Of a stretch of DNA of 52,057 nucleotides, positions 41,783-52,057 are shown piece after piece. A model generated the notes under the pieces. The model was not told where the DNA came from. It did not search any database and saw only the letters and a list, made by a program, of their open reading frames with translations. A program made the translations under genes and the position numbers. The DNA comes from Emergomyces orientalis. Taxonomy: Eukaryota > Ascomycota > Eurotiomycetes > Onygenales > Ajellomycetaceae. Numbering within the stretch: the first letter of the stretch is position 1; each line of letters begins with the position of its first letter. The stretch lies in the NCBI GenBank assembly GCA_002110485.1, contig MOWL01000011.1:1-52057 (forward strand). The letters run 5' to 3'.

Positions 41783-43447
41783 TTAACGAACATGGTTCAC
41801 CAACTCGGCCCGGATCTTTTCATCATGAACATCACTCAATACAGCTTCTCCGCATCTAGCCAGATGGCCACGCATTTTAATCCATGTGTTTTCAAAAGTA
41901 GGTAGATATTTCACAAATTCAAGAATTAGAGAACATGCATAGTGGATGAATAGCAACATGTGATCCCGGGTATGTGGGAGGTGCGAACTTAAAAGCTTCA
42001 AAAATGGCTGGATACCAATCTGCCACATTCTGGTAGGCAATGAATATTTATTGGGAATTTGTTGAAGGTCCAGATTAGCGGACGGGTGTTGCGTAGCTAT
42101 AAAGATATCACAATACTCTCCCAGTAGAACTTTATGAGAAGAGTTCAAAAGTTGCCATTGTGCATCAGTGAAATGTTCCGTTGGTTTGGAGAGCCGCTGC
42201 TCCTTGCATTTCTCCTCAGCTTTATCAAGGCTGAAAAGTATGTGTTCAGCCTGATGCGCTAATTCTTCGCCCGATATCGTGGTCAATCGAAAAAGAGGTA
42301 TTCCAGGGCAGTCACACCACGGTTCGGGTTTCATTTGATACTTTTTAATCGTCCAGTCGAAGATATAGTCATTCTGGAATCTCTCGCGCGCAAACAAATC
42401 GCGGAAGATCTTTCGGAGGTAGGAGTAGTCTGGCTTTTCTTTGATGGAAAGGGATTGACAGTACGTGAAGAAGGTAGAGAATTCAGCGGGCGATCCACTG
42501 CAGAGTTGGCTGATGGGAATATCCTGTTTTTTCTTCAAGATGAGATTGTGATCCTCCCGCTCTGTCGGAGCAGTCGGGTCTAGCCACGGAAGAGACCCAT
42601 GAAGTAAATACAGCAACGTATAGCCAAGAGCCTCCATATCGTCACGAGGAGATTGCTCCAGTCCTAAATGAGCATTGATACTAGCAAAGCAGGCAGTGCC
42701 AGTGTTCAGTGTTTCACAAGCTGAACCTTCAAGATCATATTCCCTAGCCAGCGCAAAATCAATAGCGTGAACTTGATTTCCGCACTTTCCAATACCCATT
42801 AGAAAGTTGTCGGGCCTGACATCGCGATGAAGAAAAGACTTTTTATGAATGCCTTCAAGGCAGGATATAAGTTGCTCAGCCAATGAAAGCACAGTCTTCA
42901 GAGTGAATTTCCTGTCACAGAAGATGAAAAGGTCCTCCAGGGTAGGGCCAAGTAGATCAATAACCATGGCCTGATAGTCATCTGCGGGCATGCCAAACCA
43001 ATGAATAAAAGGGATTCCGACACCACCACTGAGGTGTCTGTAGACACGGGACTCATCCTGAAGCAGTCCGGCATTGTCGTACTCGATCTTGATGGCAACT
43101 TCTTGTCCGGAGATAGTATTGATGCCTATTCAGAGGTGTAAGACAGTATGATCAGGGAAGTTGGTAAACGATGGGCTGCTTACCGGTATAGATGTTACCG
43201 TGACTTCCCTTCCCTATCATTTTGACAATTTCGTATTTATCGATGTATAGTTTCTGAAATGTAGGGTTAATTTCATGTCCTTCAGTGTCAATGGCACAAT
43301 GCTCACTGGAATATCCTTCAAATGAGGTCCCGCAGTGGCGACAGCTTGTTCCTCACAATCGACCAAATCAGTGGCAGCGCTTCGAGCAGAGAGGCTTGCC
43401 CCATGATCGATTGTGTCGTGGGTGATATCGCTAGGTTTTTTAGACAT
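41783..43447 (-). CDS. Casein kinase 1-like protein kinase, divergent
   Basis: Three exons: 43447-43307, 43253-43184 and 43125-41783. The introns are 53 nt (GTGAGC...TTTCAG) and 58 nt (GTAAGC...AATAG). The joined frame gives 517 aa. Glycine loop IGKGSHGN (61-67), VAIKIEY (K83), HRDVRPDNFLMG (D172) and the CK1-typical ASINAHLGLEQSPRDDMEALGY are present. The DFG position reads IDFALAREY (D193-F-A) instead of CK1 DFG, so the metal-binding loop has lost its Gly. A C-terminal region of about 200 residues has no recognised domain. The 47-aa N-terminal extension is unlike ordinary CK1. Activity is uncertain; the fold assignment is secure. Confidence 0.85.
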
Positions 43448-44438
43448 TTTGAATGAGTTTGGCCGAATGGCAATATGTCTATTCTTTTGATGTATGGTTT
43501 TCTTGGTCTGCTCCAGAAAGGGGAACGAAAATTAAGGTTCGAGAGACTGCCTGAGTTGCAAGATAACCGGGGAAATATGATGGGTGATATGCTTTATAAA
43601 GACAATACGCATCATCTTCGGCCCTGAAAAAGAAATGTGCACAGCAATCTCTGTTCAATACTGAAACAGTTAGCAATTTAATATTAGGGGCATCACAACC
43701 AGGGTCAGCTGCCCGCCATTTGCGCGAACCAGTTGCAAACCTAGTACCCTGACTTTTCACCTCCTAACGCCACTCAGACAGAAATATTGGTCCTATCAGA
43801 CGGAGGGTATGGATTGGCATGGGACAATATAGCCAAACCCGGATTGTATAATCCCAGGTTCGCAGCAACTGAATTTGTGGCTACTCAATACACATTCAGG
43901 CGGGCAGAGCAGCGATGCACCTCTCAGCCTACTGCAGCTGGATCACACTTGTAGTTTCTCAACCATTGATCCGGTTGGGTAATATAGTTAGCAATCAGGC
44001 AATTTGAGCATGGGTTGGATACTGTTTTTGCGGTGTAAGTCTCCAGAATGCCGCTCCATTACGCCTTGCAGATAAATCACCCATCCTTAATCCCGCATCC
44101 CATACGCTACTATCCATTCCACAACAGGAGTCTGGTAAACCCGGAAATCTTATAGAAGCTGCCTATCTTGTGGTAGTTGTTGTGGCCCATCTGCCATGTG
44201 GGCATTAGTCCATCAATAACTCCCATGATTTATCGATTTTTATCCTTGAACACGCTCCCACTTTGTGTCCATCACTCCACTTTCCCTTTTCTCTTCACAG
44301 AGAGTATGCGTCTCTGAGCTGCTTCATTCAGCATACCTGCCATATCTATCTGTAAGGAAGAAGCCCCCACAATTTTCCACATAGATTTAAATCTCAAGCT
44401 TACAGGTCAGGTGAGATAGAGACCAGCATTCACTCAAA
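43448..44438. other. Divergent intergenic region
   Basis: Lies between the CK1-like gene (minus) and the F-box gene (plus) and should hold both promoters. A 93-codon minus frame (43479-43760) has no domain support and is not called. 44270-44300 is pyrimidine-rich. Confidence 0.5.
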
Positions 44439-45224
44439 ATGGGCGACAAACTGCCGGTCGAGTTGGTGGGACAGATTGCTCAGAACATGAACAAGAAGGA
44501 TCTGAAAAATCTTATGAAAGTCTCCTGGAAGTTCCGCTCCGCTGTCGAACCAATGATATACGAGGGGATCAGTTTGACCTGCCCTGCGGTATTGGCCTTG
44601 CTGAGGGCCATCCATGAACGGCCTCGTATGGTTTCGCGCACCGAAACGCTTAAGATATCCGAGACGGAGGACCAGACAATTGATGCAACGGAGCTTGTTC
44701 AAATGGCTGGATTAAACGCACAGTCAACTGGGAATCAAATCATCTCGCACCTGCTATCCAAATTGCCTAATCTCCACTCCTTTTGCCTCCGCTCTTTCAA
44801 AAGTGATTTTGGTCATATTATAAACTGTGTGGACAGAAAACCTCTTGATTTTTCCAGTCTAAGAAAGATTGTAACACTTCAGTTGCCGGCGCATTGTCTG
44901 CTCACATTTCCAACACCAGTTTTGCCTGTGACACTGGAATGCCTCAAAGTGAGAGACGCTGAGTCAGTCAACGGAGAAAATCTTATAAAAATGCTGGTCA
45001 ATTATATCAAGCAGAAGCCTGTTGAGGGTACAGACACATGGGCGCTAAAATTCATTACTATTGTCTCGAATATTGGTTCCTGCACGTATTCCAGAGCAGA
45101 GCGGAGGGATATTTCTGAAGATAACACAGCCGAGCTGAGGGCTATCTGCAATGATAAAGGGGTGAAATTGCACTGGCGTAGGATTGTTGTTATGACGTGT
45201 GGTCGTGAACCTTGGGCATATTAG
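44439..45224 (+). CDS. F-box-like protein
   Basis: 261-aa intronless frame starting MGDKLPVELVGQIAQNM. Residues 1-45 fit an F-box (LPVEL...L...LMKVSWKFRSAVEPMIYEGI), the Skp1-binding motif of SCF ubiquitin ligases. The rest has scattered Leu-rich stretches (LPNLHSFCLRSF, LQLPAHCLLTFPTPVLPVTLECLKV) typical of degenerate LRR-like regions in fungal F-box proteins. It is shorter than most such proteins, so it may be a reduced paralogue. Substrate is unknown. Confidence 0.75.
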   Translation: MGDKLPVELVGQIAQNMNKKDLKNLMKVSWKFRSAVEPMIYEGISLTCPAVLALLRAIHERPRMVSRTETLKISETEDQTIDATELVQMAGLNAQSTGNQIISHLLSKLPNLHSFCLRSFKSDFGHIINCVDRKPLDFSSLRKIVTLQLPAHCLLTFPTPVLPVTLECLKVRDAESVNGENLIKMLVNYIKQKPVEGTDTWALKFITIVSNIGSCTYSRAERRDISEDNTAELRAICNDKGVKLHWRRIVVMTCGREPWAY

Positions 45225-45698
45225 ATGCAGGTTGGTCGCGTTCTAACTGTATTTTAACAATTTGCTGAGACAACCACCATTCTGGAACACATTTTGTGCC
45301 ACTGCACTGATTTAAGTATGGTAAATTACCTCCGAGACAAACAAGACAGACACATCCAAAAAGTGGTGAAGTACGGAGAACGAAGTAGTTATTATTACAC
45401 CATGATCTTGGCCACTTTGCACCACTAGGCTAACTTAGTAGGGAAAAGTACCTTTAAGACAAACAAGACAAACACGAAAAGGTACCCCTTCTCATACTAA
45501 ATTAGCCTAGTGGTACAAAGTGGCCAAGGTCGTGGTGTGGCCAAGTTCGTGATGAAATACATTATCATCGCCAAAATTATAACATATAGAAAAAAACCCT
45601 CCAAAGGAAAAGGTCTATGACAGAAAAGGTCTTAACATAAAAACTCTCGGAACATATGCTCACTATTACAGTACTCCATGCTGAGATTCCCGTGCCAT
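45225..45698. repeat. Foldback (MITE-like) element in intergenic DNA
   Basis: Arms at about 45396-45454 and 45476-45540 are imperfect reverse complements (CTTGGCCACTTTGCACCAC against GTGGTACAAAGTGGCCAAG) around a loop of about 21 bases. The loop's GACAAACAAGACA also occurs at 45336-45349, outside the left arm. No coding potential. The rest of the interval shows nothing else. Confidence 0.7.
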
Positions 45699-47000
45699 TC
45701 ATTCATTCACCCAGTTGTCTGCGTTGATCAAAGCGGCTTCCATGCTATGCTTGTGCTGAACCAAATATTCCTGAATTTCAGCCGGAGAGAATTTTGATGA
45801 AGGAATCACATTCGAGAATTCTTTTGCTTTTTCAATCATATCTTCCGCCGGCTGATTTTGAGGAGAGTACATCTGGATAAAGATGTCATTGATTTGCTGT
45901 TCGTTTGCCAAACCAAACTCAATTGACAGATCAACGCGCCCGGGTCGAGTAAGCGCAGGGTCCAGTTGATTTGGGTGATTCGTTGTCATAACCAGTATCC
46001 TTCCCCTACTAGATATCATACCATCAATCGCATTCAAAAGGCCAGCAAGTGTCACGCCGTTTTTTGATTTCGGGCGAACACCGGATTCCTTGATGAAATC
46101 GCGGGTGACATCAGAAGCGTCAACATCTTCTATGCAAACCAGGGAGGGGCTTGGGAGGAGAGACATCAAGAGAAGTAATGCCTTATCGGTGAGCATTTCG
46201 TCCTTCAGGGATATGAAATGAATATCAAGTGAAAAGTGACTTGCTAAAGCGAGAGCTAGGCTGGTTTTTCCAGTGCCGGGAGGGCCATGAAACAAATACC
46301 CTCGACGGTAAGGCTTTCCTCGCGCCTTGTACCATTCTGAACTCGACAGGAATTCCGCCACATCCATTATTAGAGAGCTCTTACGTTGTTGCTCCAGCAC
46401 GACTGAACCCAAAGAACGAGGGAACTGGTGTGAGATGAGCCGCCATGGAAAATATGTCTCCACCAGATTTTTATGCTGTGGATACATCACGGATGTATAC
46501 TTGTTCTCAGTCAGATACTGAACCCGTACTTCACTGACAAACTTTTCTAGTGGTTCCCGAGACCAGCCGAGGACTGTGAGCACCAGTCGTCCGGTGCTTG
46601 GTGCAAGATGGATCCATTGTCCTCCGTACCGGAACCATGCGTCCCCACCACATGGCTGAAATCTCAGTCTCCTTCCATAGGGGTCACCTTTCTTTCGGTG
46701 ATCCCAGTCGTTGTGCCCTTCCGTCAGCACCTGTATCGAGCGGCTTTGTATTTTCATATGCTCTCTGGAGTACCACGTTATAGCCCTACCAACCTCATCT
46801 GCAGTGTGCACTTCAAGTGATACTGTACAACGATCCCAAAAGAGTTGAAATAGACTTCTCACGCCCGCTAACACGTCTCGGGTGCGCGAAAGAATTAAAA
46901 GAAAACGGGGGAGGATCAAAAATTTTTTGAAAAAAGGGTAGCACTTTATAAAATATAAGAGTACTCTCTTGAGTTCGGTCGACTGAATGGTTTTTGCCAT
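45699..47000 (-). CDS. BCS1-type AAA ATPase
   Basis: 433-aa frame. The N-terminal third fits the BCS1 N-domain (a hydrophobic start, then LGWSREPLEKFVSEV and FPWRLISHQFPRSLGSVVLEQ). The AAA module has Walker A GPPGTGKTS (239-247), Walker B LVCIEDVD (E291-D292), LLNAIDGMISSRGRILVMTTN (sensor 1) and LTRPGRVD (Arg finger region). Classical Bcs1 inserts the Rieske protein in the mitochondrial inner membrane. Fungal genomes also carry many lineage-specific BCS1-like paralogues of unknown role, and the divergent N-terminus and accessory setting suggest this is one of those. All ATPase motifs look intact. Confidence 0.88.
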   Translation of the reverse strand: MAKTIQSTELKRVLLYFIKCYPFFKKFLILPRFLLILSRTRDVLAGVRSLFQLFWDRCTVSLEVHTADEVGRAITWYSREHMKIQSRSIQVLTEGHNDWDHRKKGDPYGRRLRFQPCGGDAWFRYGGQWIHLAPSTGRLVLTVLGWSREPLEKFVSEVRVQYLTENKYTSVMYPQHKNLVETYFPWRLISHQFPRSLGSVVLEQQRKSSLIMDVAEFLSSSEWYKARGKPYRRGYLFHGPPGTGKTSLALALASHFSLDIHFISLKDEMLTDKALLLLMSLLPSPSLVCIEDVDASDVTRDFIKESGVRPKSKNGVTLAGLLNAIDGMISSRGRILVMTTNHPNQLDPALTRPGRVDLSIEFGLANEQQINDIFIQMYSPQNQPAEDMIEKAKEFSNVIPSSKFSPAEIQEYLVQHKHSMEAALINADNWVNE

Positions 47001-48051
47001 TTTTATTCTCAGTCAGAGCGGGAGTACGATTTCACCTGTTAGAAATTTGCAAACCTTGCCATGAGTTGGCATGGACAGTGGTACACCAGCCCCTTTATAA
47101 TGATTACCACATCACTCAACTGTTTCACTCGCTATGCTACAATGCTTTTCACAGGTTTTGTTTTATGTTTCTCTCTTTTTTTCTTTTCATTTTTGTCTCC
47201 CGCTTCTGAGAAGCCAGTTGCCTTCCCTCAAAATAATTTGCTTTTTCCACAGGCAATTTGGTGTACAAAGATTTATGCAGGGAAGATAGGGGCAAGCCAC
47301 TAGCCTTGTATTAGGGCATAGAAAGCCGTGCCTGTGCATCTGTTCTGAATGCAGGCATGGATTGGAGGTCACTCGGGTTGCCACATTGACGGTCTGCACG
47401 CCAGCTGTGATGCGCCTTTGCTCCCTGACTCATTGCTCTTCCAACTAGCATTGCCGAAATGAGGATGGTGCTGGCTGCTATCACACTGAGCTCAGTGTGC
47501 AAGGTGCAGCCAGGGGTGCCAGACTGTGTCGAGGGCACGGGAAACTTGTGTTGATCACCCTGGGAGAGGATACCTCAATCCCCGAAGGCGAGTGCATATA
47601 CATGCACAGCCTGAGTGCGTGCAATATTCATGCAAAGGGATCATCACCTCGATACTAATTGAGGCCAAATTTTGAACCTCGCTGCTTTTGGCTATAAGAG
47701 ATGCTTCACCGCTCGCTCATTGCCTTGTTTGAGTACAAACCGGTCATCCATGTTGGCCAGTAAGCAGATCCCGTGGCTGCATGCGAAGGGATGTGCTTAC
47801 TAGTATCATACAAAGCTGGTTTTATTCCTTTGCCATAGCGAATTGCTAGCGATACTTCGTGCCCTTTGGCCAGCCCACGCTTTTTTCCTTGCAATCTACA
47901 TACGCGTTGCTCCCCACCATGTAATGCGATATTTCATAATTTACAATAATCATTTTATTGGCAAACTTTATTTTCTTTGGAAGGTAATAAAGTAGGGTCA
48001 TTTGGTAGCAGACATGAGAGGTCTAAGTGGGCTACTCTCCTTACATAATAA
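47001..48051. other. Intergenic, no supported gene
   Basis: Contains only short frames in changing phase without domains. 47155-47200 is T-rich. Nothing else is recognised. Confidence 0.5.
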
Positions 48052-49004
48052 CTAACCAACACCGAGCATTGCAGCTGGTTCAAGAATATCGAAATCCAGG
48101 GGGTTAAAATTATTCCAAATCTCATCAGGCACCCTGTAAATATCATCGGGCACGTTATAGTTATTCCCACGAAGATGCAATGTCACAGTTAGATTGTCGC
48201 CCAGGGTAAAATTCGAAACTGTCTTCAGATGCCAACATTTTTCCGGCCAGCACTTCAAGGGTGACAAACACCCGTGGAACACCTTTTTTTTGAATAAAAG
48301 TGATACACGACTTATGCGACCTCGAGGGGTATATAACAGAGGTGTTGACAGCAGTCCTCTCAATCGTGCGGAGAGGACATTGATGGTATCATTCAATCTT
48401 TCCACAGATAATTGTGGAAATTTATTTTCTCTGACAATTTTTACCAAACATAGCGCATATGGTAATGCCATAGGTCCGTCAACCTCATCTTCGGAGAACA
48501 CATCAAGAATACCCTTCAGCTGAGGAGTATGATCCTTTAGATATTTCAGCCGGTCTTGAAGTACGGGGTCTGAGATGAGAACAATGTATCCAGAGAGAAC
48601 ACTTTCATTGCCGCCCCATTTCTATTTAGAATTAGTATTTTGGTGATATCATTCCAGATGTACTTCATACATCACCATGGATATCCGGATATTTGGAAGG
48701 ATCAGCTTCATCGATGTGGTACAGGCCATTGCTGGAGGTATGGAACTCAGATTGAAGTGGGAGCTTGCCACCAGAAGTGGTGGGATAAGGTTCAGCATTC
48801 TTGTCTAAGTTAGCAGTGTTTTTCTAAGTAGGTGAAGAACAGCAGACTCACCATTGCAAGAGATTGCGAGGATGTGTGAAACTCAGTTTGCAAATCCACA
48901 GAATTAATGCTGGGTGAAGTTGGATTCTTATATGGCAATGACTGTGAGCTGGAGACACAGTTGTTTAGGGTTGCATCTGATATGTTTCTTTGTGCTGCAT
49001 CCAT
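48052..49004 (-). CDS. Protein of unknown function, three exons
   Basis: Model: exons 49004-48852, 48799-48671 and 48621-48052, giving 283 aa. Intron 2 (49 nt, GTATGA...AATAG with TACTAAT branch) is clear. Intron 1 (52 nt, GTGAGT...ACAAG, CTAAC branch) needs an AAG acceptor, so that join is less sure. The product begins MDAAQRNISDATLNN and has a C-terminal part NFTLGDNLTVTLHLRGNNYNVP. The ends of exons 1 and 2 carry similar segments (LQTEFHTSSQ and LQSEFHTSSN), hinting at a small internal duplication. No family is recognised. Confidence 0.55.
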
Positions 49005-49778
49005 TTCTCTTCTAAAAGCTTTATACTTTCTCTCTGCAAAGCCAGACTCTATCTGGCTGGGGTCAACGAAGCACCATCACAGTACAAGCCCCTTTTAATG
49101 CAGTTGTGGCGGGCCGGTGCTGCTTCACCACATTTGACATGTCTTTCTTTGCAGGTCGAACAGCCAGTGAAAGTTCTACAATGCCATCTTCACTGATGTA
49201 TTGAACAAGCTGTTGGCTGTCTTGCGCCCGGGGAATTCAGAGGTAAATTAGATGGCAGAGCAAGCATTGTGTTTGGACAGAATTTCTTCTGGGTTTATAT
49301 AGTACTTCGCCCTGCTGGAGTTGATATTTGCATGGCCTTTCATTACCCAATAAACAACAAAGCCACGGGAGCGAGGGCTGAGGGTATCAAGCAGCTATCT
49401 TCCTGTCTTTTTTGCTTAAATTTTCATATTTACTACTTCTTTTAGTCCTAGGGACCCTACCACGAGTAGGGGCAAGGATATTTACAATGAACGCTGCTCA
49501 TATGGGAACTCTCTATTTATCCTTTCCACTCTGAGGATTTTGGAAACCCTCCTCCTTCCCAACCAGCCTCGGAAATCAGACACCTGGTGAACAAGAAGCG
49601 GAAAGAGGTAAAATATTTACTGGCTTCTACCTTTTACAGCATACAAAAATCTTGCAGCCATCCTTGTAAATCCGACTCAATCACTTTCTCAACTTTGTGA
49701 CTTTGTGCGGCTATTTCTGCAAAAGCAGGGTGCTGAAAAGCCAGCTGCTTGATATTCTCCTTGTCTTCAATTAGCCCA
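49005..49778. other. Intergenic, no supported gene
   Basis: No frame with domains or clean introns. It contains the upstream region of the 48052-49004 gene and the 3' flank of the next gene. Confidence 0.5.
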
Positions 49779-50404
49779 TTATTCATCTTCCACTCGGCTT
49801 ACACGTACCTTCGCCACGCGTAGCATATATTCAAAATCCTCGAAAATCTCGAAACTCCAGTCCTGCCGATGTCTGTTCTTCCTCCAAATATCCCTAAGCC
49901 AGTCAACATCATCTGGAAAGGAACATATTAATGAGCAGAGGTCGTCCTGTCCAGTTTTATCCATGCCAAATTCCCATGCCAGGACAGAAAGTCCCGTTAT
50001 TTCAGCAGTCGAGAACCCATAACACCAACGGTCTATATCCTCCTCGGGTATCAAGCTGCTGTCGGGAGCCCAACAACTTAAAATAGATTTCACTGCTGCG
50101 ATGGCTGCAGCTTTGGCCCACAGAGACTCAAATATACTCCTTCCGTTCGATGCCATTTTGGCCATATTCTCGACGCTGAGGACATCTTCAGTGGCTGATT
50201 TATCCCGACTGGGCGTTGCTTGGACGAGATTGGGCACGGATGTGCCTATTGGCGGAGCTTTTTTCAGCTGGCTATGAAGATTATCCTCACTTTTCCGCTT
50301 GTTTGGGTTCCTCGGCGGCCCAAGCTTCAGTGAGCATTGGTCTGATAAGAAAAGTTAGCATACTCCATCAACGAAGGAAAGCCCTAGATGAACTAACCCG
50401 ACAT
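49779..50404 (-). CDS. Protein of unknown function with short first exon
   Basis: Exon 1 (50404-50398) encodes only ATG TCG G. A 56-nt intron (GTTAGT...TATCAG with GCTAAC branch) leads to exon 2, 50341-49779, giving 189 aa. The N-terminus has PRNPNKRK, a possible nuclear signal. The C-terminal part is Trp- and acid-rich (DDVDWLRDIWRKNRHRQDW). No family is recognised. Starting at the GTG at 50237 would lose the basic segment; the spliced ATG start is preferred because the intron signals are strong and in phase. Confidence 0.55.
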
Positions 50405-50899
50405 CTTCTTAGGAAGGTGCACAAGATCTCTTTTATTCCAAAGAAGCGTAAGGAGATGGTCAGGTACTAGCATAGGGGGGGCTGGGACAATCGACCGTTT
50501 TATTATCATTGCCTGACTTGCAAGGTAGATCCGATCCTAAAAAATACTGGAAAACCCTAGACCATCTGGTGATCGCGTTGAAAGATTTGAGATTTTCATC
50601 GACAAACGGGGGCGAGTTCCTCCTATATGTATACCAAACTTTGGGAAATTGGGACTATAGACATCGTGTTTGTTTATGGATAGTGACAGCAACAGCGAGG
50701 CTAGGCTTCTTTAGTGCCTCTATTAACTCAAATTTGGCCCACATAAATCTATTGTAATGGCTGCTACCAAGATAATAGGGAGCCGTGCTATTGTTTTGCG
50801 AGGAACAGTAGTGAATCCACAAGATCGACAAAACAAGAGAGAGGATAGAAAGACAATAACAAACAAACAACAGACAGAAAGTACAAAAATAGTGTAATT
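50405..50899. other. Intergenic, no supported gene
   Basis: Low-information sequence between two minus-strand genes. An 82-codon plus frame (50509-50757) has no domain. Confidence 0.5.
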
Positions 50900-52057
50900 T
50901 CAATTGTGAGGCTCACACTCTAGTTGGGGAATTGCCTTGAGCTCCTGTAACCGCACTCTTCGGGTCTTATTCCACAGATAGTTCTGGATGTCCGCCGGGC
51001 TATACTGGCAATCGGGAACTAGCTTGGCGAACTCAGCAGCCATATCTACAAGGTTGATGTGGTCTTCGTTGGTGTATGTGTACATATGCTGGAAAATCGA
51101 TTTTATTTGCTCCTCTGATGCCAGTGTAAATTCCACTTCCTTGTCCACACGTCCTGGACGGATAAGTGCTGCATCAAGTTGATCTCTGCAGTTTGTGGTC
51201 ATGATCAAGACTCTCCCATCAGATGATAAGACACCGTCGATCGCGTTCAAGAGCCCGGAGAGTGATATCTGGTTGTTTTGCCTAGTGCTGTCCTCTTGTT
51301 GTATGGCTTTGTGTTTTCTCGCGGTTGATTCCAGCACTGTCAATATCCTCGATGAGAAGGACACAAGGGTGGTCAGGTAGCTGGCTACAAAGCTGCTGGA
51401 GTTCATCATCGGTCATGTTTTGACCTGTCAGCTCAACAAGTAAATATCCAGACCAAATTGCCCGCCAAAGTTTGCGCAAGACTGGTTTTGCCAGTTCCAG
51501 GGGGGCCATTGAATAGATAACCACGACGGTAGGGTCTTTCTGTTTTCGATATGCTGACTTAGTGTTGAGAAATCTGCATATATCATTGCAAACATCTTCC
51601 TTCTGTCCCTTTTCCAGGGCGATACTTTCGAGCGACCGACGACTCATCCTTTTGACAGGCTGCCATGGAATCTTAGTCTGGCGAACAAGCTTGCCTCCTG
51701 GACTGAAAATTGTAATTTTGGATTTGGTCTTGAATATGTGACGTGACCTGGCTTCCACAAGCAGTTTTTCAATTGGCTTGCAGGACCAGCCTAACACTCT
51801 CAGACTATAGTGCTCCTCGAAGTGGAACTCAAAGCTTCTTTCCGTCCGCCGAAACTGAAATATTGAGCCCTTGAATAGGAATAAACAAATTCTGTTGGGT
51901 CGAAATCGATATTCCCGAAATGCTCCAATGATTTTCCAGTCCCACATGTCTGTCTTCTCAGGCGCATGCTCTCCACTCCATTGCTCACTTCTAACCCTCC
52001 GAGACAGGCATCTGGTAACCCAAGATTCCAGAAAGGTGGTTAGATGTTCATGCTCTC
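50900..52057 (-). pseudogene. BCS1-type AAA ATPase, frameshifted, runs off right edge
   Basis: Homologous along its length to the intact gene at 45699-47000 (LGWSCKPIEKLLVEA, IPWQPVKRMSRRSLESIALEKGQ). Walker A GPPGTGKTSLAQ is present but in a different frame from the sequence before and after it. Walker B (VLLIEDIDSAG) is in the first frame, and LSGLLNAIDGVLSSDGRVLIMTTN with LIRPGRVD is in another. At least three shifts lie between about 51535 and 51290, each explainable by a one-base loss, some beside short homopolymers. The N-terminal frame is open to the window edge. Either a decaying paralogue or indel errors in the assembly. Confidence 0.8.

Noticed and set aside
43479..43760. 93-codon minus frame upstream of the CK1-like gene
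   Set aside because: No domain, no splice link to the kinase exon 1, and it lies in the likely promoter.
51290..51540. Explaining the BCS1-like frame changes by introns
   Set aside because: The protein similarity is continuous across each shift with no intervening non-coding DNA or splice sites.
1..52057. tRNA, rRNA or centromere/telomere repeats
   Set aside because: I saw no cloverleaf with B-box, no rRNA-like segment and no TTAGGG arrays; short cases could be missed by eye.

Overview
The window looks like an accessory, transposon-rich region of a filamentous ascomycete (Pezizomycotina, probably Eurotiales-like). Reasons: introns of 49-100 nt with GT...AG ends and CTAAC/CTGAC-type branch sites, Tad1-like non-LTR and Ty3/gypsy retroelements, a DUF3435 ('FluG-domain') tyrosine recombinase, and FunK1 kinases. 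The species cannot be named from sequence alone.

Layout. 1-4911: 5' half of a minus-strand Ty3/gypsy element (LTR, gag-protease, broken pol) running off the left edge. 5.4-13.3 kb: very AT-rich block with two tandem, diverged Tad1/I-like LINE copies on the minus strand and a small inverted fragment. 14267-19877: complete chromodomain gypsy element on the minus strand with 246-bp LTRs and a perfect 5-bp target duplication. 20120-20434: AT-rich, LINE ORF1-like start cut off abruptly. 20.44-23.5 kb: GC-rich five-exon DUF3435 gene with C-terminal zinc fingers, a candidate Starship 'captain'. 24.9-25.5 kb: small RING-finger gene. 26.2-28.6 kb: 17-bp minisatellite, duplicated segments and inverted LINE tails. 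28.4-29.6 kb: truncated second-family LINE (RNase H). 30-32.9 kb: small, partly duplicated genes. 33060-40217: 7.2-kb inverted repeat whose arms (~3.3 kb, nearly identical) each carry an 818-aa protein with a PD-(D/E)xK-like motif and a FunK1 kinase. 41.8-52 kb: casein-kinase-1-like kinase, F-box protein, intact BCS1-type AAA ATPase, two genes of unknown function, and a frameshifted second BCS1-type gene leaving the right edge.

How it may fit together. If the DUF3435 gene is a captain, everything to its right (RING, FunK1 pair, CK1-like, F-box, AAA genes) would be Starship cargo and the composition break at about 20434 would be the element's left edge. The nuclease-like plus kinase architecture resembles the Spok spore-killer proteins, which are Starship cargo in Podospora; here this is an inference. 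The other main signal is mutational: the gypsy element at 14.3-19.9 kb and the LINEs are broken almost only by in-frame TGA. TGA stands where Arg (CGA) or Trp (TGG) is expected, and the natural terminators are TAA or TAG. This points to RIP-like C-to-T change in CpG and CpC rather than the classical CpA context.
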